Assembly: GCF_018070575.1 (NCBI RefSeq)
Contig: NZ_JAGPXN010000001.1
Location: 682,001-746,000, forward strand
Reading direction: 5' to 3'
From: Micromonospora sp. C31
GTDB taxonomy: Bacteria > Actinomycetota > Actinomycetes > Mycobacteriales > Micromonosporaceae
DNA length: 64,000 nucleotides
In this document: positions 34,544 through 44,511 of the stretch, piece by piece
How positions within the stretch are numbered: position 1 is the stretch's first letter
How the letters are laid out: each line of letters starts with the position of its first letter
The notes under the pieces: generated by a model
The model's input: only the letters and a program-made list of their open reading frames with translations
What the model was told of the DNA's origin: nothing
Databases searched by the model: none
Translations under genes and position numbers: made by a program

Positions 34544-35330
34544 CACGGGTGCCTCGCGCGAGTCCGCCGGGCGGCCGAGAGCCGCCGGCTCGTCAGTTCC
34601 CGGCAACCCGGCGCAGCCCGACGCCGTGGCCGAGTGGGGCACGGCCGCGGATCCCGGCACGGCGGCGCCATCTGGCAGCACCGCGGGGTCCGGCACGGCG
34701 GCGTCCGGTACGACGGCGGCGGCGTCCGGTACGACGGCAAGTTTCGTAGGCCGGTCACTTTCCGGGTCGGCGGGCAGGTCGGTCATCCCCTCACGGTCCC
34801 CGTCAGGGGCCTCTCCCGCAATCCCGCCCGCGCTACCTGTGGACAACCCGGCGTCCTGTGGAAAACCGCCACGGAGTCCTAAGACCACAACCGGCGCACC
34901 CACACTTGCAATGACGCTGAGTAACACAACCGAGCCCCGACCCTCCCTTCACTCTGAGTGATGGGGTCTTGCGCGCCAAGAAGGGGCCGGGTCGCCGACG
35001 TCGACGCCCTCGGGGGCCTGACCAGCAGATCCAGCGCACATGGCCCTGAGGAGCGCCCAACCCCCGGTGCGCCCTTTGCTCTGCATCCACATACGCACCA
35101 GCAACGCTGAGTGACTGGTGCGTATGTGGATGCAGAGCAAAGCGTCTGGAGGGCAGTGGGATCCGACCGCAGGAAAACTACGCCAAGTCACCGAGGCTGC
35201 CGCCGCCGACGCGTGGGGGCCGCCGCCGACGCGTTTTCCGGCCCGGCCTGCCGGGCCAAGCCCGGTTCGGCCCCGCCTGCCACCGCTGCCGACAGCGACG
35301 GGTTGCAGGGTCGGGGAGGGCGGCGGCGGG
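34544..35330. other. Long intergenic region with repeat
   Basis: No gene supported. 34544-34786 may code an N-terminal extension of the HTH protein. 35074-35142 holds a 28-bp inverted repeat. A small G/C hairpin (35240-35257) lies 73 bases beyond the hemB stop and may end the rex-hem transcript. Bases 34900-35000 are relatively A/T-rich and are a plausible promoter for the HTH gene. Confidence 0.5.
35074..35142. repeat. Perfect 28-bp inverted repeat
   Basis: Arms 35074-35101 and 35115-35142 are exact reverse complements; loop of 13 bases. The arm sequence (CTTTGCTCTGCATCC..., ending CACCAG) is lower in G+C than its surroundings. No transposase or coding sequence adjoins. It resembles a miniature dispersed element or long hairpin RNA; copy number in the genome would tell. 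Confidence 0.9.
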
Positions 35331-36314
<984 letters not shown>

Positions 36315-36333
36315 CACGGACCTCCTGCTACGA

Positions 36334-37914
36334 CTACCGGAACCTCAGCGCCGTCGGGCCCTGCACCTTCGAGCCGCGACGCTGCTTCGCCGGCATGGCC
36401 GCGAGCTTCTCGCGCAACTCGACGGCGTAGGCGGCGAGCGCCTCCACCAGATCGGGGACCGAGGCGTGCGGCGGCTGGACGTCGACCCGCAGGCCGAACT
36501 CCGTCGCGGTCTCCGCCGTCTTGGGCCCGATCACTGCAACGACGGTACGGGCGTGCGGCTTCCCCGCGATACCCACCAGATTGCGCACCGTGGAGCTGGA
36601 CGTGAAGAGCACCGCGTCGAAGCCACCCGACTTGATCGCGTCCCGGATCTCGGCGGGCGGCGGGGCGGCCCGGACGGTCCGGTACGCGGTCACGTCGTCG
36701 ACCTCCCAGCCCCGCTCGGTGAGCCCTGCGGCGAGGGTCTCGGTGGCGATGTCGGCACGCGGCAGCAGCACCCGACCGACCGGATCGAGGATCTCGTCGT
36801 GCGGCGAGAACTCGGCCAGCAGCCCGTCGGAGGACTGCTCGCCCGACGGGACCAGCTCGGGCTGGATGCCGAACGCGCGGACGGCGTCGGCCGTCGCCTC
36901 ACCGATGCAGGCGATCTTGACACCGCCGAAGTGCCGGGCGTCCAGGCCGTGCTCGGCGAACTTCTCCCAGACCGCGCGGACCGCGTTGACGGAGGTGAAG
37001 ATCACCCAGGCGTACCGGCCGTCGACCAGGCCCTTGACCGCCCGCTCCATCTGGGCCGGGGTGCGCGGCGGCTCGACCGCGATGGTCGGCACCTCGCAGG
37101 GGATGGCACCGTACGCCCGCAGCCGAGCGCTCATCACGCCGGCCTGCTCCTTGGTGCGGGGCACGAGGACCTTCCAGCCGTACAGCGGCCGGTTCTCCCA
37201 CCAGCTCAGCTTGTCGCGCTGGCCGACGCCCTCGCCGACGGTGAGCACCACCCGGCCGGTGAAGCCGAGTGCCGCCGCGACGAACGAGTCGACGGTCGAC
37301 GTGGTGGTGTACTGCGTCTCGCCGGTGCCGTCCCCCGTCACCCCGACGCCGGTGGTGCCCTCCACCCCGGCGGCGAGCAGCCCGTCACGGATCGCGGCGA
37401 GGTCGCCGGCGTCCACGGCCAGGGCCAGCGAGCCCCGGCGGACGGCCGCGGCCAGCGCCTCGAAGTCCAGCGCGGCGACGTCCTCGACGTCGGCCGCCGT
37501 CCGTACGCCCGGCAGCGGCACGCCCGCGTAGGTCGCCACCCCCTCGGCCTGGCCGACGCCGGGAACCACCTCGAAGTGCGCGGCGGTCCGCGCGACCGCC
37601 TGCACCTCCTTGACGACCGAGTCGTGGCCGAACGGGTCGCCGGCGACCAGGTGCACCGCGTTCAGCCCGGAACGGGCCGCCGAGATCAGCACCTTCGCCA
37701 CGTCACCCGGCGCGCCCTCCGCCGGGGTGAACTGGGCGTCCTCCCTGGCCTGGGCGCGCACGGCGTCGAGCAGCGACTCGGGGACTCCCCGGTCGTACAC
37801 CACCTGGTCGGCGTCGACCAGGGCGTCGTGCGCCCGGCGGGTCAGCAGGCCCGGGTCGCCGGGACCGGCCCCGACGAAGGCGATGCGGCCTACGGGCTTA
37901 CGGGTGCGGGTCAT
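36334..37914 (-). CDS. hemD: Uroporphyrinogen-III synthase fused to CobA/CysG-like methyltransferase domain
   Basis: 526 residues. Residues about 8-245 resemble SUMT enzymes ([39 protein letters not shown]) and about 255-500 are HemD ([46 protein letters not shown]). The fusion is normal in actinobacteria. It closes the hydroxymethylbilane to uro'gen III and may also methylate it toward siroheme or cobalamin. Its ATG overlaps the hemC stop (ATGA). The last 30 residues are basic and unlike the core. Confidence 0.93.
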   Translation of the reverse strand: MTRTRKPVGRIAFVGAGPGDPGLLTRRAHDALVDADQVVYDRGVPESLLDAVRAQAREDAQFTPAEGAPGDVAKVLISAARSGLNAVHLVAGDPFGHDSVVKEVQAVARTAAHFEVVPGVGQAEGVATYAGVPLPGVRTAADVEDVAALDFEALAAAVRRGSLALAVDAGDLAAIRDGLLAAGVEGTTGVGVTGDGTGETQYTTTSTVDSFVAAALGFTGRVVLTVGEGVGQRDKLSWWENRPLYGWKVLVPRTKEQAGVMSARLRAYGAIPCEVPTIAVEPPRTPAQMERAVKGLVDGRYAWVIFTSVNAVRAVWEKFAEHGLDARHFGGVKIACIGEATADAVRAFGIQPELVPSGEQSSDGLLAEFSPHDEILDPVGRVLLPRADIATETLAAGLTERGWEVDDVTAYRTVRAAPPPAEIRDAIKSGGFDAVLFTSSSTVRNLVGIAGKPHARTVVAVIGPKTAETATEFGLRVDVQPPHASVPDLVEALAAYAVELREKLAAMPAKQRRGSKVQGPTALRFR

Positions 37915-38879
37915 TCTGTGCTCCCAAATTGCTGGGTCCCCGGACCGGCGTGTCCATCCTGGCCGAGGATCGAGTCGGCGCCGAGGTCGAGGAGTTCGGC
38001 GGCGAGTGCCTTGCCGATCTCCGCCGCGTCGGCGGGCGTTCCGGTGCGGGACAGCCGGAGGTCTCTCGTACCGTCCGGACTGATCACCGCCCCGCGCAGA
38101 TAGATCTCCTCGCCGGCGTCGCCCTCAGCGAGTTCGGCGTAGGCGGCGACCGGAGCGGAGCATCCGGCCTCCAGGGTGGCCAGCAGCGCCCGTTCCGCGA
38201 TGACCGCGGCGTGGGACGGTGCGTGGTCGAGCACGGCGAGCAGCTCGACCAGGTCCGTGTCGTCGGCCCGGCACTCCACCGCCAGCGCGCCCTGGGCGGG
38301 CGCGGGCAGCATCAGCATCGGGTCGAGCGTCTCGGTGATCACGTCGGTCCGCCCGAGCCGGGCCAGCCCGGCCCGGGCCAGGACGACCGCGTCGAGGTCG
38401 GCCTCCGGGCCGAGCACCCGCGCGACGCGGCTGTCGACGTTGCCGCGGACCGGGGTGACCTCCAGCTGCATCCCGAGGGCGTGCAGCTGGGCGATGCGGC
38501 GCAGCGCACCCGTGCCCACGGTCGCGCCGGAGGGCAGCTCGGTGAGCGTCCGGCCGTCCCGGGCGACCAGCGCGTCCCGCGGGTCCTGCCGGGTCGGCAC
38601 CGCCGCGACGTGCAGCCCGGCCGCCGCCGCGGTGGGCAGGTCCTTGTAGGAGTGCACCGCGAAGTCGATGGTGCCGGCGGTCAGCGCGTCGCGCAGGGCG
38701 GAGACGAAGACGCCGACGCCGAGCCGGTGCACCGGCGCGGACGAGCGGTCGCCGGCGGTGACCACCTCGACCAGCTCGACGGGCCGGCCGGTGGCCGCGG
38801 TCAGGGCCTCGGCGACGTGGCCGGACTGGGCCATCGCCAGTTTGCTGCCCCGGGTACCGAGGCGCAGGGGCGTGCTCAT
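37911..38879 (-). CDS. hemC: Hydroxymethylbilane synthase (porphobilinogen deaminase)
   Basis: 322 residues. Polymerises four porphobilinogens. LRLGTRGSKLAMAQ opening, VHSYKDLPT with the catalytic Asp region, and EAGCSAPVAAYAE with the Cys that holds the dipyrromethane cofactor. Length is normal. Both ends overlap neighbours by four bases (hemA stop at 38876-38878, hemD start at 37914). Confidence 0.97.
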   Translation of the reverse strand: MSTPLRLGTRGSKLAMAQSGHVAEALTAATGRPVELVEVVTAGDRSSAPVHRLGVGVFVSALRDALTAGTIDFAVHSYKDLPTAAAAGLHVAAVPTRQDPRDALVARDGRTLTELPSGATVGTGALRRIAQLHALGMQLEVTPVRGNVDSRVARVLGPEADLDAVVLARAGLARLGRTDVITETLDPMLMLPAPAQGALAVECRADDTDLVELLAVLDHAPSHAAVIAERALLATLEAGCSAPVAAYAELAEGDAGEEIYLRGAVISPDGTRDLRLSRTGTPADAAEIGKALAAELLDLGADSILGQDGHAGPGTQQFGSTE

Positions 38880-40324
38880 CGCTCACCTCCGATGGGCGGG
38901 ACGTCGGCGGAGCGCGTCGACGGCGGATTGTCGGCGAGGCCGACGGGCGGCGGAATGTCGGCGAGGCCGACGGGCGGCGTGGCGGTGGCGAGGCCGACGG
39001 GCGGCGCGGCGTCGCCGGCCCCGATGTCGGGGACGTCGTCGACCACGGACGACTGCGGCACCTGGAGGTCGAACAGCTCGCGCAGCAGGGCCGCGTACTG
39101 GTCCCCGCCCGGCTCGGCCGCCAGCTGGCGGACCCGCACGGTCGGCTGGTGCAGCAGCCGCTGCACCACCCGGTGCACCGTCCGGGCCACCTCGGTGCGC
39201 TGGTCGTCGGTGAGGTCCGGACGGCGCTGGGCGAGCCGGCGCAGCTCGGTGCCGACCACGTCGTCGGCGCGGCCGCGCAGGGCCGCCACCGTGGGCGCCA
39301 CGTCGGCGCCGCGCAGCCAGGTGAGGAAGGCGTCGACCTCGCCGAGCACGATCCGCTCGACGGCGGCGGCGTCGGTGGCGGCGGGCCCGTCGGCGAGCAG
39401 GGCCGCCATCCGGTCGATGTCGATGACCTCGACGCCGGGCAGCTCGGCGACGCCGGCCTCCACGTCGCGCGGCACGGCCAGGTCGAGCAGGACCAGGGGA
39501 CCCCGGTCGGGGTCGCGCCCGGCGAGCGCCCGGGTCACCACCTCACGGGTGAGGACCGCTTCAGCGGCCGCGGTGGCGGCCACTACGATGTCCACTGTGG
39601 AGAGCGTGGTGGTCAGCTCCGCCATCGGCGTCGCCTTGGCCCCGTACGCCTCGGCCAGCCGCACGGCCCGGTCGGCGCCCCGGTTGGTGACGGTGAGCGG
39701 CCCGGCGCCCAGCCGGGACAGCGTGGCGACGCCCAGCGACCCCATCGCGCCCGCACCCACCACCAGCGCGGGACGGCCGGCGAGGTCGCCGTCGAGATGG
39801 CCGGCGGCCAGCTCCAGCGCGGCGGTCACCACGCTCTGGCCGGCCCGGTCGATCCCGGTCTCCGCGTGGGCCCGCTTGCCGACCCGCAGCGCCTGCTGCA
39901 TCAGCTCGTGCAGCAGCCGCCCGGCGGTGTCGGCCCCGGTCGCGGAATGGTAGGCGTCCCGGAGCTGGCCGAGGATCTGCGCCTCGCCGACCACCATCGA
40001 GTCGAGCCCGGCGGCGACCCGGAAGACGTGGTCCACGGCGGCGGCGTCGAAGTGCACGTAGAGGTGGTTGGCGAGCGCGGCGGGCTGGCAGCCGGCCTGC
40101 TCGGCCAGCACGGCGCAGATGTCGCCGAGGCCGCCGTGGAAGCCGGACACCGCGGCGTAGATCTCCACCCGGTTGCAGGTGGAGACGAGCACGGCCTCGG
40201 TCACGTACGGCTGGGCGACCAGGCGGTCCAGGGTGCGGGTGAGGTCCGCGGGGCCGACCGCGAGCTGCTCCAGCGTGGCGACGGGAGCGGTGCGGTAGGA
40301 CGCGCCGACGACGAGCAGTTTCAC
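38876..40324 (-). CDS. hemA: Glutamyl-tRNA reductase with repeat-bearing C-terminal tail
   Basis: 482 residues. Reduces Glu-tRNA to glutamate-1-semialdehyde with NADPH, the first committed step. VSTCNRVEIYA holds the nucleophile Cys 50; MVVGEAQILGQ and the GAGAMGSLGV NADPH loop follow, then the dimerisation domain. GTG 40324 overlaps the rex stop (GTGA). After about residue 430 the protein has a tail of 9-residue repeats (PPVGLADxP), absent from typical GluTR, which ends near 430. Function of the tail is unknown. Confidence 0.95.
   Translation of the reverse strand: MKLLVVGASYRTAPVATLEQLAVGPADLTRTLDRLVAQPYVTEAVLVSTCNRVEIYAAVSGFHGGLGDICAVLAEQAGCQPAALANHLYVHFDAAAVDHVFRVAAGLDSMVVGEAQILGQLRDAYHSATGADTAGRLLHELMQQALRVGKRAHAETGIDRAGQSVVTAALELAAGHLDGDLAGRPALVVGAGAMGSLGVATLSRLGAGPLTVTNRGADRAVRLAEAYGAKATPMAELTTTLSTVDIVVAATAAAEAVLTREVVTRALAGRDPDRGPLVLLDLAVPRDVEAGVAELPGVEVIDIDRMAALLADGPAATDAAAVERIVLGEVDAFLTWLRGADVAPTVAALRGRADDVVGTELRRLAQRRPDLTDDQRTEVARTVHRVVQRLLHQPTVRVRQLAAEPGGDQYAALLRELFDLQVPQSSVVDDVPDIGAGDAAPPVGLATATPPVGLADIPPPVGLADNPPSTRSADVPPIGGER
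38890..39012 (-). repeat. 27-bp coding repeat in the hemA 3' end
   Basis: Three clear and one to two degenerate copies of a 27-bp unit coding PPVGLADIP-like nonapeptides. The core GCGAGGCCGACGGGCGGC recurs three times with 27-bp period. It sits after the conserved GluTR fold. Confidence 0.85.
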
Positions 40325-41091
40325 GTGCCGATCGCCTCCTGCGGGTCGGTGACGGCGAGCCCTCCGGGCAGGGCGGTGAGGGCGGACCCGCCGGTGGCGG
40401 GGAGCGCGGTCAGCGATGCCTTGCGGTGCTCGTGGAAGGACAGGATCTGCAGCTCGATGGCGAGGTCGACCTTGCGCAGGTCGACCCCTTCCGGGACCGA
40501 GAGTACGCACGGGGCGAAGTTGAGGATGCTCGTCACGCCGACGGCCACGAGCTGGTCCGCCACCGACTGGGCGGCCGAGGCGGGGGTGGCGATCACGCCG
40601 ATGGCGATGGCCTCCTCGGCCGCGACGCGGGGCAGTTCGTCGATGTGCCGGACGACCAGCCCGTTGATCTCCTCGCCGACCCGCGCGGCGTCGGCGTCGA
40701 AGAGCGCGGCGATCCGGAAGCCGCGGCTGACGAAGCCGTCGTAGCCGGCGAGGGCGTGACCGAGATTACCCACGCCGACCAGGGCGACGGCCCGCCGCTG
40801 GGTGAGCCCGAGCACGTACTCGATCTGGTCGATCAGCAGCGCCACGTCGTAGCCGACGCCACGGGTGCCGTACGAGCCGAGGTGCGAGAGATCCTTGCGG
40901 AGCTTCGCGGAGTTCACGCCGGCGGCGCTGGCCAGACCCTCGCTGGACACGGTCTCGTGGCCGGTTTCGGCCAGGTTGTGCAGGGCACGGAGGTATTCCG
41001 GGAGCCGCGCGACGGTCGCCTCCGGCAGGTCCGGGAGCGCCGGTACGGCACCGGCGCGGCCGGGCGCGCCAGGGTGACGGTGCTGACTCAT
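40321..41091 (-). CDS. rex: Redox-sensing transcriptional repressor Rex
   Basis: 256 residues. N-terminal winged helix (VARLPEYLRALHNLAE, SAAGVNSAKLRKDLSHLG), Rossmann domain with NADH-binding VALVGVGNLGHAL and FDAD, and a domain-swapped C-terminal helix (LRKVDLAIELQIL). Rex binds DNA when NAD+ is high and is released by NADH. ATG 41091 has GGAG 5 nt upstream. First gene of the rex-hemA-hemC-hemD-hemB operon. The last 30 residues, after the helix, are low-complexity. Confidence 0.97.
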   Translation of the reverse strand: MSQHRHPGAPGRAGAVPALPDLPEATVARLPEYLRALHNLAETGHETVSSEGLASAAGVNSAKLRKDLSHLGSYGTRGVGYDVALLIDQIEYVLGLTQRRAVALVGVGNLGHALAGYDGFVSRGFRIAALFDADAARVGEEINGLVVRHIDELPRVAAEEAIAIGVIATPASAAQSVADQLVAVGVTSILNFAPCVLSVPEGVDLRKVDLAIELQILSFHEHRKASLTALPATGGSALTALPGGLAVTDPQEAIGT

Positions 41092-41199
41092 GAGACTCCG
41101 TGCGGTGCGATCCTCGACCAACTCCAGCGGCCGGCCGTTTCGGGATCCCCGCTGGCGACCGAGATTGCCGGCTGTGCTAGCAGGGCGCGTCGGAACTAC

Positions 41200-41228
41200 A
41201 GAGTAGGCGCTTGTGAAGGCGTGCACAA
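41200..41228 (-). promoter_or_regulatory. rex-hem promoter with Rex operator
   Basis: TTGTGAAGGCGTGCACAA (41211-41228) is close to the Rex operator TTGTGAAnnnnTTCACAA; only one symmetric position differs. On the minus strand it overlies a -35-like TTGTGC (41223-41228) and the 17-bp spacer to TACTCT (41200-41205). So Rex would block its own transcription and that of hemACDB, as described for Streptomyces. The rest of 41092-41492 holds leader and the divergent kinase promoter. Confidence 0.8.
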
Positions 41229-41417
41229 ATCGCGATCTTGAAAGCTCGCGACGCGGCTTCACCAGCCCCTCCATTCCGCAAGATCGATCCAGCGGCCGCC
41301 GCCGGCCGCCGCCCGACCTCCAAGCGGCGCCGATGGCGCTGGCCGCGCCGATTATTGCTCAATTAAGACTTCTCTGACCAATCACGCGACCCACGGCCCG
41401 CCCACGATCCGGTCACG

Positions 41418-41433
41418 GTAGGGCCAGCCCTAC
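41418..41433. promoter_or_regulatory. Inverted repeat upstream of kinase operon
   Basis: GTAGGGC-CA-GCCCTAC is a perfect 7+2+7 palindrome 60 bases before the kinase start. It is placed like a response-regulator or repressor operator for the two-component pair that follows. Protein unknown. Confidence 0.6.
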
Positions 41434-41492
41434 GCCGTAGAGACGGGCCGACGGGATGGGTGGGCGACCCCGCGCCTGCCTAGCCTCGTGAC

Positions 41493-42794
41493 ATGACCGC
41501 CGTACCCGTCGCCGCCGACCAGCCAGCGCCGACGCCGACCATCTCCCGCCAGCTCCTGCTGGACTCCGGCTACGTGCTGCTGGGCCTCCCGCTGGCCCTG
41601 GCCAGCTTCGTCGTGCTGCTGGTCGGCCTGGCGGCCGGGCTCGGACTGGTGGTGACGGTGATCGGCCTGCCGATCCTCAGCGGCACCCTCTACGCCGCCC
41701 GGGGCCTCGCCGACATCGAGCGGCTCCGCCTCCCCGCCGTGCTCCACCAGTCCCGGATCCGCCCCCAGTACCGGCTCGCCGAGCCCGGGGCGAGCGCGTG
41801 GCGGCGGATCTTCGTGCCGATGGGGGACGCGCAGTCCTGGCTCGACCTCGCGCACGGGATCCTCAAGCTGATCGTGGCCATCGTCACCTTCGTGGTCACG
41901 CTGGTGTGGTGGGCCGGGGCCGTCGCCGGCACCCTCTACTGGGCATACGACTGGGCGCTGCCGCACGGCGGCCCGGACGACGTCGGCCTCCCCCACCTCC
42001 TCGGCCTCGGCGACTCGACCGTCGCCCGGATCGGGCTGCACACCGCGATCGGGCTGTTCTTCCTGATCACCCTGCCGATCGTGGCCCGGGGCTGCGCGCT
42101 GCTCCAGGCCGGCTTCGGCCGGGCCCTGCTCACCGGCGTGGCCGAGATGCGCAACCGGATCACCGTGCTGGAGGAGCAGAAGCGGGCCGCCGTCTCCGCC
42201 GAGGCGAGCGCACTGCGTCGGCTGGAGCGGGACATCCACGACGGCCCGCAGCAGCGCCTGGTCCGGCTCGCGATGGACCTCAGCCGGGCCCGCCAGCAAC
42301 TCGCCACCGACCCGGAGGCCGCCGGGCGCACGCTGGACGAGGCCGTCACCCAGACCCGGGAGACGCTCGCCGAACTGCGCGCCCTGTCCCGGGGCATCGC
42401 GCCGCCGATCCTGGTCGACCGGGGGCTGCCCAGCGCCCTGGCGGCGCTGGCCGGACGCGGCCTGATCCCGATCGAGCTGCGGGTGGACCCGGAGCTGGGC
42501 AGCCCGGCCGGGCGGCTCGACCCGGCGGTGGAGAGCACCGCCTACTTCGTGGTGTCCGAGTCGCTGACCAACGTCGCCAAGCACAGCCGGGCGACCGAGT
42601 GCCAGATCACCGTGGCCCGGCGCGACGGGTGGCTGGAGGTCGACGTCGACGACGACGGGCAGGGCGGCGCCCACCTGGCCAAGGGGCACGGGCTCGTCGG
42701 CATCGCCGACCGGGTCCGCGCCGCCGGCGGCCGGCTCTCCGTGACCAGCCCGGCCGGCGGGCCCACCAAGATCCGCGCGGAGCTACCGCGGTGA
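41493..42794 (+). CDS. NarL-type sensor histidine kinase (DesK group)
   Basis: 433 residues. N-terminal 'sensor' domain with four TM helices (about 25-70 and 120-205), then HisKA-3 with LRRLERDIHDGPQQRLVRLAM (phospho-acceptor His followed by DGPQQ), and a HATPase domain with DDDGQGGA and GHGLVGIADR. TAGCCT lies 6 nt before the ATG, so it is probably leaderless. The response regulator starts 24 bases downstream. Confidence 0.9.
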   Translation: MTAVPVAADQPAPTPTISRQLLLDSGYVLLGLPLALASFVVLLVGLAAGLGLVVTVIGLPILSGTLYAARGLADIERLRLPAVLHQSRIRPQYRLAEPGASAWRRIFVPMGDAQSWLDLAHGILKLIVAIVTFVVTLVWWAGAVAGTLYWAYDWALPHGGPDDVGLPHLLGLGDSTVARIGLHTAIGLFFLITLPIVARGCALLQAGFGRALLTGVAEMRNRITVLEEQKRAAVSAEASALRRLERDIHDGPQQRLVRLAMDLSRARQQLATDPEAAGRTLDEAVTQTRETLAELRALSRGIAPPILVDRGLPSALAALAGRGLIPIELRVDPELGSPAGRLDPAVESTAYFVVSESLTNVAKHSRATECQITVARRDGWLEVDVDDDGQGGAHLAKGHGLVGIADRVRAAGGRLSVTSPAGGPTKIRAELPR

Positions 42795-42818
42795 CCCGCC
42801 CGTGGTAGACAACAGGAC

Positions 42819-43472
42819 ATGCGGATCGTGATCGCGGACGACGCGGTGCTGCTCCGGGAGGGGCTGGTACGGCTGCTCACCGAGTGCGGGCACGAGGTGG
42901 TGGCCGCCGTGGCCGACGGGGAGGCGCTGGTGGCGGCGGTGGTGACCCACCGGCCGGACGTGTCGATCGTCGACGTCCGGATGCCCCCGTCGCACACCGA
43001 CGAAGGGCTGCGCGCGGCGGTGGAGGCCCGCCGGCTGGTGCCCCGCACCCCGATCCTGGTCCTCTCCCAGTACGTCGAGGTGTCGTACGCCGACGACCTG
43101 CTCGCCACCACCGGCGGCGGCGGAGGCGGGATCGGCTACCTGCTCAAGGACCGGGTGGCCGCGATCGACGAGTTCCTCGACGCGCTGGACCGGGTGGCCG
43201 CCGGCGGAACGGTGCTCGACCCCGAGGTGGTCGGCCAGCTCTTCGCCCGGCGCCGGCGCGACGATCCGCTGCGCGAACTCACCCCGCGCGAACGCGAGGT
43301 GCTCGCGCTGATGGCCGAGGGCCGCTCCAACACCGCGATCGCGAGGACCCTGGTGGTCACCGACGGCGCTGTCGAGAAGCACGTCCGCAACATCTTCACC
43401 AAGCTCCAGCTCCCGCCCGACACCGAGCAGCACCGACGGGTCCTGGCCGTGCTGGCCTACCTGCGCAACTGA
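42819..43472 (+). CDS. LuxR/NarL-type response regulator
   Basis: 217 residues. Receiver (VIADDAVLLREGL, phospho-acceptor in VSIVDVRMPP, Lys in LLKDRV) and C-terminal GerE helix-turn-helix (LTPREREVLALMAEGRSNTAIA, AVEKHVRNIFTKL). The receiver has a Gly-rich stretch (TTGGGGGGIGY) near position 88, seen in many actinobacterial homologues. Partner of the kinase just upstream. Its stop is 11 bases from the convergent HAD stop; a short 7-bp palindrome spans both. Confidence 0.93.
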   Translation: MRIVIADDAVLLREGLVRLLTECGHEVVAAVADGEALVAAVVTHRPDVSIVDVRMPPSHTDEGLRAAVEARRLVPRTPILVLSQYVEVSYADDLLATTGGGGGGIGYLLKDRVAAIDEFLDALDRVAAGGTVLDPEVVGQLFARRRRDDPLRELTPREREVLALMAEGRSNTAIARTLVVTDGAVEKHVRNIFTKLQLPPDTEQHRRVLAVLAYLRN

Positions 43473-43483
43473 CCGCCGGCCGG

Positions 43484-44134
43484 TCAGGGCAGCGTGGCCG
43501 CCAGGCCGACCGCCTCGCTGAGGGTGTCGGCGACCGGGTGGCCGGAGGCGCGCAGCCGGGCCGGGTCGGTGAAACCACCGGTGTAGAGGACGGCCCGGCC
43601 CCCCACCGACACGGCGGCGTCGGCGTCGTCGACGGAGTCCCCGATCAGCACCACGTCCCGGCCGTCCACGCCCAGCTCGGTCAGGTGCCGCCGGAGGGAC
43701 TCGGCCTTGCGGTCCCCGCCGACACTCGCCCGCAGCCCGTCCACCCGGACGAAGTGCCCGGTCAGGCCGTACGTGTGCACGGTCGGCACCAGCTCCTCGT
43801 GGAACCACATGGACAGCAGGGACTGGCTGCCCGGCCAGGCCGCCATCGCGACGCCTGCGTCGTGCGCCAGCTCACAGGTCGTCAGCCCCGTCCGGTACGC
43901 GTCGTGGAAGATCCGGTCCAGGCGGCCGAACGCGTCGTCGTCGACCGCCCGGCCGAGCACCTCGGCGTAGTAGTCCGCGATCGGCCGGCGGAACCGCACC
44001 CGGTGCTCGTCGGCCGTCACGGCGGGTCCGCCGACGCTGGCGAAGGCGACGTTGGTGGAGGCGACCACCAGGCTCAGGTCGTTGAGCAGGGTGCCGTTCC
44101 AGTCCCACACCAGGTGGTTGCGCGCAGGGGTCAT
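43484..44134 (-). CDS. HAD-superfamily phosphatase, phosphoglycolate-phosphatase-like
   Basis: 216 residues. Nucleophile motif is VWDWNGTLL: the first Asp is present, the general acid position is Asn instead of Asp. GDSVDDADAA (motif IV) and the Lys of GDRKAESL are intact. Many actinobacterial members have DWNGTL, so activity on phosphate esters may still hold but at a special substrate. TAGGGT sits 6 nt before ATG 44134, so the mRNA is probably leaderless. Divergent repeats lie just upstream. Confidence 0.88.
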   Translation of the reverse strand: MTPARNHLVWDWNGTLLNDLSLVVASTNVAFASVGGPAVTADEHRVRFRRPIADYYAEVLGRAVDDDAFGRLDRIFHDAYRTGLTTCELAHDAGVAMAAWPGSQSLLSMWFHEELVPTVHTYGLTGHFVRVDGLRASVGGDRKAESLRRHLTELGVDGRDVVLIGDSVDDADAAVSVGGRAVLYTGGFTDPARLRASGHPVADTLSEAVGLAATLP

Positions 44135-44164
44135 CCGAGCACCCTAACGCCCGGCGCCGTACGC

Positions 44165-44236
44165 CCCACCCGGCAGCACAGCCCAACCCGGCACCACAGC
44201 CCCACCCGGCACCACAGCCCCACCCGGCACCACAGC
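44165..44236. repeat. Four tandem 18-bp repeats
   Basis: Four adjacent copies of CCCACCCGGCACCACAGC with few changes, in the gap between HAD and glutaredoxin-like genes. The last two are identical. 18 is a multiple of 3 but no gene covers it. Confidence 0.9.
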
Positions 44237-44259
44237 CCCGCCGGGCCGGCCGCGCCGCG

Positions 44260-44511
44260 CTACAGCTGTGGCGTGGTCAGGTCGCGTAGCAGCCGTTCCT
44301 CCTCCACCCGCCAGTAGCCGTGCTCCTTGCCGTCGAGCAGCACCACGGGAAGCCGGTCGCCGTACTCGCGTTCCAGCTCGATGTCGTCGGTGACGTCCTT
44401 CTCGGTCCACCGGTCCCCGGTGACCGCCACCACCCGGTCCAGCGCCACCTTCGCCTCGTCGCAGAGGTGGCATCCGGGGCGGGTGATCAGGGTGAGTCGA
44501 GGCTCACGCAT
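44260..44511 (-). CDS. Glutaredoxin-like protein (DUF836 type)
   Basis: 83 residues. Thioredoxin fold with redox motif CHLC (RPGCHLCDEAK), a cis-Pro in RLPVVLL and a short C-terminal helix. Its ATG overlaps the ligase stop by eight bases, so the pair is co-translated. Likely a thiol-disulfide carrier; partner unknown. Confidence 0.88.
   Translation of the reverse strand: MREPRLTLITRPGCHLCDEAKVALDRVVAVTGDRWTEKDVTDDIELEREYGDRLPVVLLDGKEHGYWRVEEERLLRDLTTPQL

Noticed and set aside
34544..34927. N-terminal extension of the XRE protein
   Set aside because: Ala/Val/Pro/Asp repeats without a good ribosome site at ATG 34786; the internal ATG 34543 has one.
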